This document shows, piece after piece, positions 8,493 to 15,581 of a stretch of 25,419 nucleotides of DNA. The DNA is taken from positions 1 through 25,419 of the forward strand of contig CAAGAC010000043.1 in NCBI GenBank assembly GCA_900767695.1, in the 5' to 3' direction. Source of the DNA: an uncultured Succinivibrio sp. (GTDB lineage Bacteria; Pseudomonadota; Gammaproteobacteria; Enterobacterales; Succinivibrionaceae). The position numbers and the translations under genes are program-made. Within the stretch, counting starts at the first letter, position 1. Each line of letters begins with the position of its first letter. The notes under the pieces are model-generated. The model had not been told where the DNA came from and did not search any database. It saw only the letters and a list, made by a program, of their open reading frames with translations.

Positions 8493-9356
8493 TTACTCGA
8501 GGTTCTGCACCTGCTCGCGCATCTGCTCGATGAGCACCTTGAGATCGACGCAGATCTGGGTAAGCTCGAGCGATCCAGACTTCGAGGACATCGTGTTGGC
8601 CTCGCGGTTGAACTCCTGCATCAGGAAGTCGAGCTTCTTGCCGCACAGCCCTCCTGCCTTGAGGATCGAGCGCGCCGAGGCCACGTGCGAGCGCAGGCGG
8701 TCGTACTCCTCCTGGATGTCCGCGCGCATGCTCGCGGCGAGCACCTCCTGCTCGAGCCTTCCCGGGTCTAGCTGCTCGGAGAAGAGCTCACAGACGCGCT
8801 TCTCAAGAGACTCCCGCATCCTCGCGGTGAGCGAGTCGGCCATGCCCTCGACCTTGTCGAGGAGCGCGCTGATGCGGTCGAGCCTGTCCTCAAGCGCGGA
8901 GGCGAGCCTGTCGCCCTCCTCGGAGCGCGTGCGCACGAGGCCCGAGAGGGCCTCGCCGAAGGCCCTGGAGAAGGCCTCCTCAAGCTCCTTCTCCGAGGGG
9001 CCGCCCGAGGATGAGACCCCCGGGTAGGAGAGCACCTCGACGGCGCTCACCGTGGCGGCAGGATCAAGCCTCCTCACCTTCGAGACGGCATCCATGACAG
9101 CGGCGAGGCGCTTCTCGTCGACCGAGATCTCCCCGCCCTCGTCCGAGAGCCTCGCCGTGCACTCGACGCGGCCGCGCTCGACCTGCCCCTTGAGCAGGCC
9201 GCGCAGCACGCCTTCCAAGAAGAGGATCCCCTCGTCGGCGTCGTACTTGAAGTCGAGGAAGCGGCTGTTGACGGAGCGCAGCTGCACCGAGGCTGAAAAG
9301 CCCCTGCCCTGGGCGCTGCCGTGCCCAGTTCCGGTCATGCTCTTGATCTGTGCCAT
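8493..9356 (-). CDS. yicC: YicC/YloC-family endoribonuclease
   Basis: This 287-residue protein matches E. coli YicC along its length. The N-terminal YicC-like domain begins at IKSMTGTGHG with RSVNSRFLD and GRVECTARL. The C-terminal DUF1732 part carries the conserved FLMQEFNREANTMSSKS block and ends KVLIEQMREQVQNLE, nearly identical to E. coli. The family is reported to be an endoribonuclease that helps turn over small RNAs. The middle is a charged helical region, likely coiled coil. The start at 9356 has an AGGAGG eight bases upstream. It is divergent from a VOC gene, beyond which is pyrE. In E. coli yicC is divergent from rph-pyrE, so the neighbourhood is conserved except for the intervening gene. 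Confidence 0.94.
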   Translation of the reverse strand: MAQIKSMTGTGHGSAQGRGFSASVQLRSVNSRFLDFKYDADEGILFLEGVLRGLLKGQVERGRVECTARLSDEGGEISVDEKRLAAVMDAVSKVRRLDPAATVSAVEVLSYPGVSSSGGPSEKELEEAFSRAFGEALSGLVRTRSEEGDRLASALEDRLDRISALLDKVEGMADSLTARMRESLEKRVCELFSEQLDPGRLEQEVLAASMRADIQEEYDRLRSHVASARSILKAGGLCGKKLDFLMQEFNREANTMSSKSGSLELTQICVDLKVLIEQMREQVQNLE

Positions 9357-9386
9357 GGAAAGTCCTCCTGTTCTTAAGGCACTGCC

Positions 9387-9395
9387 ACTATAGCA
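9387..9395 (-). promoter_or_regulatory. Candidate extended -10 promoter for yicC
   Basis: On the minus strand the sequence TGCTATAGT forms an extended -10 (TGn plus TATAGT), 30 bases before the yicC start. The -35 region is not consensus-like, which is acceptable for extended -10 promoters. Confidence 0.4.
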
Positions 9396-9523
9396 TCAGG
9401 CCCTGGCGGGAACGTGATCCAGCCCGTGGAACGCGGAGCGCGCCCAGGGCGGCGGCATGATGCCTGCCATATTGGAAGCGCATCGGAAAAATCAAAGCGC
9501 ATTTTCAACTCAAGGAGCTTTTC

Positions 9524-9907
9524 ATGAAGATAGAGCACGTGGCCATGTACGTGAATGATCTTGAAGGGGCCAGGGGCTTCTTCGCCAAGTACTTCGGCGC
9601 CAGGTCGAACGAGATCTACCGCAACGAGAAGAACGGCTTCTCCTCCTACTTCCTCACCTTCGAGGACGGGGCGAGGCTTGAGATCATGCACAAGGAGGAG
9701 ATGGCGGATCTCGAGAAGCCGATGGCGCGCACCGGCTTCATCCACATCGCCTTCAGCGTCGGGAGCGCCGAGAAGGTCGACGAGGTGACCGCAAGGCTCA
9801 GGGACGACGGCTTCCAGGTCATAAGCGGCCCCCGCACCACCGGCGACGGCTACTACGAGAGCTGCGTCTTCGATGCCGAGGGCAACCAGATAGAGATCAC
9901 GGCCTGA
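9524..9907 (+). CDS. VOC-family (glyoxalase-fold) metalloprotein
   Basis: This 127-residue single-module protein has the vicinal oxygen chelate fold of two beta-alpha-beta-beta-beta units. It opens IEHVAMYVNDLEGARGFF and closes GNQIEITA. All four likely metal ligands are in place: H5, E53, H74 and E124, the H/E/H/E pattern of glyoxalase I-like enzymes. A lactoylglutathione lyase-type or related isomerase/lyase role is possible, but the family is too diverse to name a substrate from sequence. The start at ATG 9524 has AAGGAG at 9512-9517 with six-base spacing. It sits between divergent yicC and co-directional pyrE, in the place rph occupies in E. coli. I do not recognise a specific gene name. 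Confidence 0.85.
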   Translation: MKIEHVAMYVNDLEGARGFFAKYFGARSNEIYRNEKNGFSSYFLTFEDGARLEIMHKEEMADLEKPMARTGFIHIAFSVGSAEKVDEVTARLRDDGFQVISGPRTTGDGYYESCVFDAEGNQIEITA

Positions 9908-9940
9908 TCCGCGCGCCCGCGCCTGAGTCATGTCCGACCC

Positions 9941-9949
9941 TGCTAGAAT
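9941..9949 (+). promoter_or_regulatory. Candidate extended -10 promoter for pyrE
   Basis: TGCTAGAAT forms an extended -10 (TGn plus TAGAAT) about 30 bases before the pyrE start codons, in the gap after the VOC gene. It suggests that pyrE has its own promoter. The -35 is not clear. Confidence 0.4.
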
Positions 9950-9979
9950 AGCCGGCAAGTTTTCAAGCGAGGTGCCATG

Positions 9980-10621
9980 ATGCAGGATTACAGACGCAGA
10001 TTCATCGAGCTGGCGCTACAGCGCGGCGTGCTCAAGTTCGGGAGCTTCGTGCTCAAGTCCGGGCGCACCAGCCCCTACTTCTTCAACGCAGGCGGCTTCT
10101 GCACCGGCGCCGATCTGGACGTTCTCGGCGCGTGCTACGCCCGCGCCCTCATCGACAGCGGCATCGAGTACGACGTGCTTTTCGGGCCGGCGTACAAGGG
10201 GATCCCGCTGTGCTGCGCCACCGCGATGGCCTTGAGCTCGGGGCACGGGATCAGCAAGCCCTGGTGCTTCAACCGCAAGGAGAAGAAGGATCACGGCGAG
10301 GGCGGCAGCCTGGTCGGCGCTCCGCTCAAGGGCAGGGTGCTGCTCATCGACGACGTGATCACCGCTGGCACCGCCATCCGCGAGTCGGCCGGGATCATCA
10401 AGGCCGCCGGCGCCGACTTCCGCGGCGCCCTCATCGCGCTTGACCGCATGGAGAAGGGGCATGGCGAGAAGAGCGCCATCGCCGAGGCCGAGGAGGAGCT
10501 TGGGATCAAGGTCGCCTCCATCGTCTCCTTCAGCGATCTGCTCGACTACATAAAGAAGGATCCTTCCCTGAGCGCCCACATCCCGGCGATGGAGAAGTAC
10601 CGCGAGGACTACGGGGTCTGA
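9980..10621 (+). CDS. pyrE: Orotate phosphoribosyltransferase
   Basis: PyrE joins orotate to PRPP to make OMP in pyrimidine synthesis. The 213-residue protein aligns closely with E. coli PyrE. KFGSFVLKSGRTSPYFFNAG is at the N-terminus, the FGPAYKGIPL block follows, and CFNRKEKKDHGEGG forms the flexible catalytic loop. The PRPP-binding motif is VLLIDDVITAGTAIRES at about residues 120-136. Two adjacent ATGs lie at 9977 and 9980. I prefer 9980 because GCGAGG (9967-9972) is then seven bases away and the E. coli start aligns; 9977 would add one Met. No E. coli-like leader-peptide attenuator is visible upstream, though pyrE and the VOC gene may be co-transcribed. A strong hairpin follows the stop. 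Confidence 0.97.
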   Translation: MQDYRRRFIELALQRGVLKFGSFVLKSGRTSPYFFNAGGFCTGADLDVLGACYARALIDSGIEYDVLFGPAYKGIPLCCATAMALSSGHGISKPWCFNRKEKKDHGEGGSLVGAPLKGRVLLIDDVITAGTAIRESAGIIKAAGADFRGALIALDRMEKGHGEKSAIAEAEEELGIKVASIVSFSDLLDYIKKDPSLSAHIPAMEKYREDYGV

Positions 10622-10637
10622 CCGATCCCCTGAATGC

Positions 10638-10667
10638 ACGAAGCCCGGGGCATGCCCCGGGCTTCGT
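10638..10667. terminator. Strong bidirectional terminator between pyrE and queH
   Basis: A perfect 13-bp stem (10638-10650 with 10655-10667) with a CATG loop sits 16 bases after the pyrE stop and 23 bases before the queH stop on the other strand. No long T-tract is present on either side, but position and stem strength fit a shared terminator of convergent genes. Confidence 0.75.
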
Positions 10668-10690
10668 CATCCTGGCGGAGGGATAGCCTC

Positions 10691-11350
10691 TCAGCCCTCC
10701 CCGCCAGGGACCTTGGTGATCTTGCCTGAGGAGAGCGCGGTCCTCATGCTGTAGGCGCAGCCGCAGTAGCGCTGGTTGTAGAAGCCTATCTCCCTGACAA
10801 GCTCGTAGCGCCTGCCCACCAGGCCCTCCTTCCTCCAGTCAAAGTCCCAGTACGCGCTGCCGGGCACCGCCTGCGCGGCGGCCCTGCCCGCCGCGTCCAC
10901 CTGGGGCTTGCTCTTCCAGCGCGAGGTCGCAAGCGTGGTGGTGAAGAGCCTGATCCCGCGCGAGAGGGCGAAGCGCGCGGTGGCCTCGAGCCTCATCTCA
11001 AAGCACATGTCGCAGCGCCTGCCGCGCTCTGGCTCGTCCTCAAGGCCCCTGGCCCTGAGGAGCCATTTCTCAGGCTCGTAGTCGCCCTCGACCGCCTCTA
11101 TCCTTAAAAGATCGCAAAGGCGCTTCCACTCGTCGCGCCTGGCCTCGTACTCGGCCCTTGGGTGGATGTTGGGGTTAAAGAAGAACACCACGGGCCTGAT
11201 CCCGTTCTGCACCATGCATTCGAGCACGGCGGTGGAGCAGGGGGCGCAGCAGCTGTGGAGAACCACGGATGAGAAGCCCTCGGGCAGCTTGAGATCAGGC
11301 TTGGGGGAGGATGAGCCGTAGCCTTGCGGCAGTGTGAAGTCGAAATCCAT
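10691..11350 (-). CDS. queH: Epoxyqueuosine reductase QueH (DUF208)
   Basis: QueH performs the last step of queuosine synthesis, reducing epoxyqueuosine to queuosine in tRNA. It is an iron-sulphur enzyme unrelated in sequence to the cobalamin-dependent QueG. The 219-residue protein carries the family cysteine pairs: C34-C35 in LHSCCAPC and C113/C116 in RRCDMCFEMR. A C-terminal RYCGCAYS has C196 and C198. FFNPNIHPRAEYEARRDEW and TTTLATSRWKS are further family blocks. The start at 11350 gives MDFDFTLPQGY with a GCGAGG Shine-Dalgarno six bases upstream; the frame is open 21 codons further but lacks family similarity. It is convergent with pyrE. Together with yhhQ it shows a queuosine-modified tRNA pool. 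Confidence 0.93.
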   Translation of the reverse strand: MDFDFTLPQGYGSSSPKPDLKLPEGFSSVVLHSCCAPCSTAVLECMVQNGIRPVVFFFNPNIHPRAEYEARRDEWKRLCDLLRIEAVEGDYEPEKWLLRARGLEDEPERGRRCDMCFEMRLEATARFALSRGIRLFTTTLATSRWKSKPQVDAAGRAAAQAVPGSAYWDFDWRKEGLVGRRYELVREIGFYNQRYCGCAYSMRTALSSGKITKVPGGEG

Positions 11351-11442
11351 TTGAGCCTCGCGCGGCAGCAGGTTTTGCCGCGGGCCATAATTTACAGCAT
11401 CCGCGCCTTCCAATCTCCGCTTTTGGAAGAATGATCCGGCAG

Positions 11443-11471
11443 TTTCGATTTCCAGCCCGTTGGGCTAAAAT
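11443..11471 (+). promoter_or_regulatory. Candidate promoter for the phosphoethanolamine transferase gene
   Basis: TTTCGA (11443-11448) and TAAAAT (11466-11471) are separated by 17 bases, about 70 bases before the chosen start codon. The -10 matches five of six consensus bases; the -35 is weak. Confidence 0.4.
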
Positions 11472-11540
11472 TCTGTGACTTTTTCACACGGATTTAACTT
11501 GGGCGCTGGCGCGGAGGGCGCGCCGGCGCCTTCTGGATCA

Positions 11541-13397
11541 ATGATGAACAGCTCTTTTGTCAGGACCTTCATAGCCGCGGCCATCGTCGTCGGCGCCGTG
11601 GCGTTCGGCGTGTTCGAGTACTTGACCGAGCCGTCGGCCCGCGTCTTCGTGCCGGCGATCGCCGGGATCGTCGCCTGCTCGAGCGCCGTGCTCGTCTGGG
11701 ACTTCTTCGGCCTAAGCCGCAGGGTCTTCCTCTTCTTCCTGTTACTCGCCGCGCTCTACGCCTCGGTGCCATTCATCCGCCTGTGCATAGGATCCGAGCT
11801 GCGCCCCTCGGAGTTCCTGGTGGCCATCGAGGCCGCCTGCGCCTCCTTCGTCCCGCTCCTGTTCCTCTGGTACCTCTCGGGCCAGGCGCGCAACTACATC
11901 GTGCGCGGCGCCGCCCGCGTGCTCGCCGCGCTGGTCGCCGTAGCGCTGATCCTCTTCCCCGGATCGGTCTGGGCCTACTTCATCGCGATGCGCCAGCTCC
12001 TGACCTCGGACATCATCCTCGCGATGGCGCAGACCAACGGCGACGAGTCGCTCGAGTACGTCCAGGCCCACGGCAACATCTGGTGGATAGCGGCCCTGGT
12101 CTTCACTCTCTTTCTCGTGGCCTTCTACCTGCTGCTCCTGGCAAAGGCCGGGGTGGGGAAGGCCAGGCACTTCCGCGGCCGCTTCACCGCAGGCGTCTTC
12201 CTCTTCGTGGTGAGCATCTACGATCTCGTGAACGTCGTCCCCGAGGTGCCCTACATCGCAACCTCGGTGCTAAAGGTCACCGGGGTCCAGCTTCGGGAGT
12301 TCGAGAACTACTCTCGCCGCGCGGCCGATCGCGAGAGGATGCTCGCATCCCTGCCGCCCATTTCAACTGACAGCCGCCACGGCGGGATCTACGTGCTGGT
12401 GCTCGGCGAGTCCGAGAACCGCGACCACATGCAGTGCTACGGCTACGGCAGGGAGACCACTCCCTACATGATGGAGCTCCTTGAGGATCCGGACACGGTG
12501 CTCTTTGAGAAGCCCTACTCGAGCTTCCCCCAGACCGTACCGGCGCTCACCTATGCCTTAAGCGGCAAGAACCAGTACAACGGCGCCAATCTCACCGACT
12601 CGTTCTCCATCATCGAGATAGCGCGCAAGGCCGGCTTCGACGTCTGGTGGATCTCAAACCAGCGCAAGTTCGGCGTCTACGAGACCCCGATCTCGGTGAT
12701 CTCCTCAAGCGCCACCCACGAGATCTGGCTCAACAACACAGCCAAGATGTACAGCCTCTTCTACGACGAGGATCTCGTGGACAAGATCCCCTCGTTCGAG
12801 CCGAACCCCAACTCCAACACCCTGGTGATCATCCACCTGATGGGCAGCCACGAGCGCTACAACGAGCGCACCCCGGACAAGGACAAGGTCTTCCACGGCT
12901 CAGAGGATCAGCGCACCGACTGGTACGACGACACCATCCTCTACACCGACGGCAACCTCAGGCGCATCTGCGACAAGTTCAAGTCGCTGCCTGGCTTCCG
13001 CGCCCTCGTGTACATGTCCGATCACGGCGAGGACGTCACCGAGCAGTTCGACCACAACCCGGCGAAGTTCACCTTCCCGATGGTGAGGATCCCGCTGATG
13101 GTTATGCTCTCGGACAGCTACGCCCGTGACAACCCCGAAACGCTCAAGGCGCTCAAGGCAAACTCCTCGCGCGTGTGGACCAACGATCTCACCTTCGATC
13201 TCATGTGCGGCCTCATGGGCTTCACCGGCGTCCCGCAGTACGAGCCCTCGTTTGATCTCTCGTCAAAGCACTACTCGCTCTCCGAGAAGAAGGCCGTCAC
13301 CATGCACGGCTCCTTCCTCGCCAGGGACGATCCCGAGTACCCTGGCCGCAAGGGCGGGGCGGAGGCCTCGAAAGAGCCTTCATCAAGGCAGCCGTGA
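11541..13397 (+). CDS. Membrane phosphoethanolamine transferase, sulfatase fold (EptA/CptA-like)
   Basis: This roughly 618-residue protein has a membrane N-terminus of about seven hydrophobic segments (about residues 7-230) and a periplasmic sulfatase-fold domain. The family moves phosphoethanolamine from phosphatidylethanolamine onto LPS or other envelope glycans. The metal and nucleophile set can be read: E290 in VLGESENRDH, T332 in FPQTVPALTYALSG as predicted nucleophile 42 residues later, and D494-H495 in MSDHGED. The spacing E-42-T fits EptA and MCR-type enzymes. HLMGSHERYNER is another family block. The tail is low-complexity and polar. ATGs at 11541 and 11544 are both possible; the Shine-Dalgarno (GGA) is weak. 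The frame is open to a GTG at 11475, but that part is not protein-like. The acceptor (lipid A, core heptose or glucan) cannot be told. A strong terminator follows. Confidence 0.88.
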   Translation: MMNSSFVRTFIAAAIVVGAVAFGVFEYLTEPSARVFVPAIAGIVACSSAVLVWDFFGLSRRVFLFFLLLAALYASVPFIRLCIGSELRPSEFLVAIEAACASFVPLLFLWYLSGQARNYIVRGAARVLAALVAVALILFPGSVWAYFIAMRQLLTSDIILAMAQTNGDESLEYVQAHGNIWWIAALVFTLFLVAFYLLLLAKAGVGKARHFRGRFTAGVFLFVVSIYDLVNVVPEVPYIATSVLKVTGVQLREFENYSRRAADRERMLASLPPISTDSRHGGIYVLVLGESENRDHMQCYGYGRETTPYMMELLEDPDTVLFEKPYSSFPQTVPALTYALSGKNQYNGANLTDSFSIIEIARKAGFDVWWISNQRKFGVYETPISVISSSATHEIWLNNTAKMYSLFYDEDLVDKIPSFEPNPNSNTLVIIHLMGSHERYNERTPDKDKVFHGSEDQRTDWYDDTILYTDGNLRRICDKFKSLPGFRALVYMSDHGEDVTEQFDHNPAKFTFPMVRIPLMVMLSDSYARDNPETLKALKANSSRVWTNDLTFDLMCGLMGFTGVPQYEPSFDLSSKHYSLSEKKAVTMHGSFLARDDPEYPGRKGGAEASKEPSSRQP

Positions 13398-13401
13398 AAC
13401 G

Positions 13402-13433
13402 GCTCCGGAGCGGGAAAAATCCCGCTCCGGAGC
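13402..13433 (+). terminator. Terminator of the phosphoethanolamine transferase gene
   Basis: A perfect 14-bp stem (13402-13415 with 13420-13433) with an AAAA loop begins four bases after the stop codon. The following CTTGCATCGTTC is partly T-rich and contains the -35 of the S10 promoter. Confidence 0.8.
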
Positions 13434-13461
13434 TTGCATCGTTCATTCCCAAGCGTATAAT
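13434..13461 (+). promoter_or_regulatory. S10 operon promoter
   Basis: A perfect TATAAT (13456-13461) is preceded by TTGCAT (13434-13439) with a 16-base spacer. It lies about 200 bases before rpsJ, leaving a leader as long as that of E. coli. The -35 directly abuts the preceding terminator stem. Confidence 0.7.
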
Positions 13462-13659
13462 ATCGGCACGTTTTGCCGGCCACCTCTGATGGGCGGTATC
13501 CGGCAAGCCAGCCCTACTGCCTTGATATTCAAGGTATGCGGCTGAGGAACTCCCCCTGATTTTTGGGGGAACTGTAGCAATCGCAGCACCTCCTCCTGTT
13601 TTTTGAAATTAAGGGAACAGGAAGGCAGGCGTCTGTATGTTCTTTTCATGGAGTCTGCC
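13462..13659 (+). promoter_or_regulatory. S10 operon leader, candidate L4-responsive region
   Basis: The roughly 190-base untranslated leader folds into several simple hairpins: 13520-13525 with 13529-13534, 13551-13556 with 13565-13570 (TTTTT beside the loop), and 13592-13600 with 13616-13625 (one bulged A, T6 at 13599-13604). In E. coli the S10 leader binds L4, which triggers attenuation and blocks translation of the eleven-gene operon. The length, position and T-rich hairpins fit that role here, but I cannot align the L4-binding element base by base. Confidence 0.55.
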
Positions 13660-13971
13660 ATGCAGAATCAGAGAATCAGGATCCGTCTTAAAGCTTACGA
13701 CCACAGGTTAATCGACCACTCGACCGCCGAGATCGTCGAGACCGCAAAGCGCACTGGCGCCCAGGTCCGCGGACCGATCCCGCTCCCCACCCGCAAGGAG
13801 CGCTACACCGTGCTCATCTCCCCGCATGTAAACAAGGACGCGCGTGACCAGTACGAGATCCGTACCCACAAGCGCCTCGTCGATATCGTGGAGCCGACCG
13901 AGAAGACCGTCGACGCGCTGATGCGCCTCGACCTCGCCGCCGGTGTGGATGTTCAGATCAGCCTTCGCTAA
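13660..13971 (+). CDS. rpsJ: 30S ribosomal protein S10
   Basis: S10 (NusE) is a 30S head protein and also part of the transcription antitermination complex with NusB. The 103-residue sequence is almost identical to E. coli S10: MQNQRIRIRLKAYDHRLID at the start, the GPIPLPTRKERYTVLISPHVN loop, and LDLAAGVDVQISLR at the end. The start is ATG 13660 with GGAG at 13650-13653; the frame is open 19 codons upstream into the leader but is not conserved. It is the first gene of the S10 operon, 18 bases before rplC. Confidence 0.98.
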   Translation: MQNQRIRIRLKAYDHRLIDHSTAEIVETAKRTGAQVRGPIPLPTRKERYTVLISPHVNKDARDQYEIRTHKRLVDIVEPTEKTVDALMRLDLAAGVDVQISLR

Positions 13972-13989
13972 TTGAGAGGGGAATAACAA

Positions 13990-14628
13990 ATGTCAATCGG
14001 TTTAGTAGGCCGCAAGCTTGGCATGACCCGCGTGTTCAACGAGAACGGCAAGTCCGTCCCCGTCACCGTCATCCAGGTCGAGGCTAACCGCGTCACCCAG
14101 GTCAAGAACGTGGCAACTGACGGCTACAACGCCATCCAGGTCACCACCGGCACCCGCAAGGCCAGCCGCGTCAACAAGCCCGAGGCCGGCCATTTCGCCA
14201 AGGCCAAGGTTGCCGCAGGCCGCGGCCTCTGGGAGTTCCGCCTCACCGAGGCCGAGCTCGCCTCCTACCCTGTGGGCACCGAGATCAAGGTCGACGCCTT
14301 CAAGGACGTGAAGAAGGTGGACGTCACCGGCCGCAGCAAGGGCAAGGGTACCGCCGGTACCATCAAGCGCTACCACTTCCTCCACCAGGACTTCACCCAC
14401 GGCAACTCGCGCTCCCACCGCGTTCCCGGCTCCACTGGCCAGAACCAGACCCCGGGCCGCGTGTTCAAGGGCAAGAAGATGGTCGGGCACATGGGCGACG
14501 AGAGGGTCACCGTTCTGGACCTCGACCTCGTCCGCATTGATTCCGCCCGCAATCTGCTCCTCGTCAAGGGTGCCGTTCCCGGCGCCAACAACGGGGATCT
14601 GATCGTTAGGCCGAGTGTCAAAGCTTAA
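13990..14628 (+). CDS. rplC: 50S ribosomal protein L3
   Basis: L3 is an early-assembly 23S rRNA binder whose extended loop reaches the peptidyl-transferase centre. The 212-residue protein starts GLVGRKLGMTRVF. It carries the loop motif GSTGQNQTPGRVFKGKKM, whose Gln at about 151 corresponds to the glutamine that PrmB methylates in E. coli. Length and sequence are as in E. coli (209). A GAGAGGGG Shine-Dalgarno lies at 13974-13981. It is second in the S10 operon. Confidence 0.98.
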   Translation: MSIGLVGRKLGMTRVFNENGKSVPVTVIQVEANRVTQVKNVATDGYNAIQVTTGTRKASRVNKPEAGHFAKAKVAAGRGLWEFRLTEAELASYPVGTEIKVDAFKDVKKVDVTGRSKGKGTAGTIKRYHFLHQDFTHGNSRSHRVPGSTGQNQTPGRVFKGKKMVGHMGDERVTVLDLDLVRIDSARNLLLVKGAVPGANNGDLIVRPSVKA

Positions 14629-14646
14629 CCTGAGGTAAACAAGATC

Positions 14647-15258
14647 ATGGAATTAAAGATGATTGGCGCTGACAAGCCTCTGGAAGTGTCAGAAAACACC
14701 TTCGGCCGCGAGTTCAACGAGCCTCTGGTCCACCAGGTCGTCGTTTCGTACCTGGCTACCGCCCGCGCCGGCACCAAGGCCCAGAAGACCCGCTCCGAGG
14801 TCTCCGGCGGCGGCCGCAAGCCGTTCCGCCAGAAGGGCACCGGCCGCGCCCGCGCCGGTTCCACCCGCTCCCCTCTGTGGAGAGCCGGCGGCACCATTTT
14901 CGCCGCGAAGCCGCAGGACTGGACCCAGAAGGTCAACCGCAAGATGTACCGCGTCGCAATGCGCAGCATCCTCTCCGAGCTGGTCCGCCAGGGCCGCCTC
15001 CTCGTGGTCGACGACTTCAAGCTCGCCGACTGCAAGACCAAGTCGATGGTTGCCAAGCTCAAGGAGCTTGAGCTCAAGCAGGCCCTGATCGTCACCGAAG
15101 AGTTCGATCAGAACGTCTTCCTGGCCGCCCGCAACCTCTACAAGGTCGATGTCTGCCAGCCCGGCACGTCCGGCTTCAATCCCGTTAGCCTGATCGGCCA
15201 CGAGAAGGTCGTGATGACCTCCGCCGCCGTCAAGAAGGTCGAGGAGCTCCTGAAATGA
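14647..15258 (+). CDS. rplD: 50S ribosomal protein L4
   Basis: L4 lines the constriction of the peptide exit tunnel and in E. coli feeds back on its own operon through the S10 leader. The 203-residue protein (E. coli 201) has the tunnel-loop motif GGGRKPFRQKGTGRARAGSTRSP, shown here in part as KPFRQKGTGRARAG, at about residues 57-80. The C-terminal rRNA-binding domain ends in SAAVKKVEELLK. A TGAGGT Shine-Dalgarno is ten bases upstream. Its stop overlaps the rplW start as ATGA, suggesting translational coupling. Confidence 0.98.
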   Translation: MELKMIGADKPLEVSENTFGREFNEPLVHQVVVSYLATARAGTKAQKTRSEVSGGGRKPFRQKGTGRARAGSTRSPLWRAGGTIFAAKPQDWTQKVNRKMYRVAMRSILSELVRQGRLLVVDDFKLADCKTKSMVAKLKELELKQALIVTEEFDQNVFLAARNLYKVDVCQPGTSGFNPVSLIGHEKVVMTSAAVKKVEELLK

Positions 15259-15581
15259 TTACTGACTCCCGCATTTACAAGGTGATAATCGCCCCGATCA
15301 CCACCGAGAAGAGCAACGCAGCGATGCAGCGCAACACCATCGTCTTCAAGGTCGCGCTCGACGCCACCAAGGACGAGATCAAGGCTGCCGTCAAGAAGAT
15401 CCTGAACGTCGAGTCGGTCAAGAGCGTCCGCACCCTGGTCGTGAAGGGCAAGACCCGCCGCGCCGTCCATGGCGTCGGCAGGCGCTCGGACTGGAAGAAG
15501 GCCTACGTCACCCTTCCTGAGGGCGTGAAGATCCCTGACACCACTGCTCTTGAGCAGACTGCTGATAAGGAGAGCAAATAA
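15255..15581 (+). CDS. rplW: 50S ribosomal protein L23
   Basis: L23 sits at the exit of the peptide tunnel and is the docking site for trigger factor and SRP. The 108-residue protein (E. coli 100) has the conserved IIAPITTEKSN opening and the VKSVRTLVVKGKTRR loop that reaches into the tunnel. A short polar C-terminal extension (TTALEQTADKESK) goes beyond E. coli. It overlaps rplD by four bases and rplB by one (TAATG). Confidence 0.97.
   Translation: MITDSRIYKVIIAPITTEKSNAAMQRNTIVFKVALDATKDEIKAAVKKILNVESVKSVRTLVVKGKTRRAVHGVGRRSDWKKAYVTLPEGVKIPDTTALEQTADKESK

Noticed and set aside
6355..8646. 763-codon open frame antisense to the ybjD-like gene
   Set aside because: It is a shadow frame from GC-rich codon bias; the plus-strand protein has clear Walker and TOPRIM motifs.
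13536..13559. Seven-codon upstream frame in the S10 leader
   Set aside because: It has no usable Shine-Dalgarno spacing and no sign of a leader-peptide mechanism; it is likely chance.
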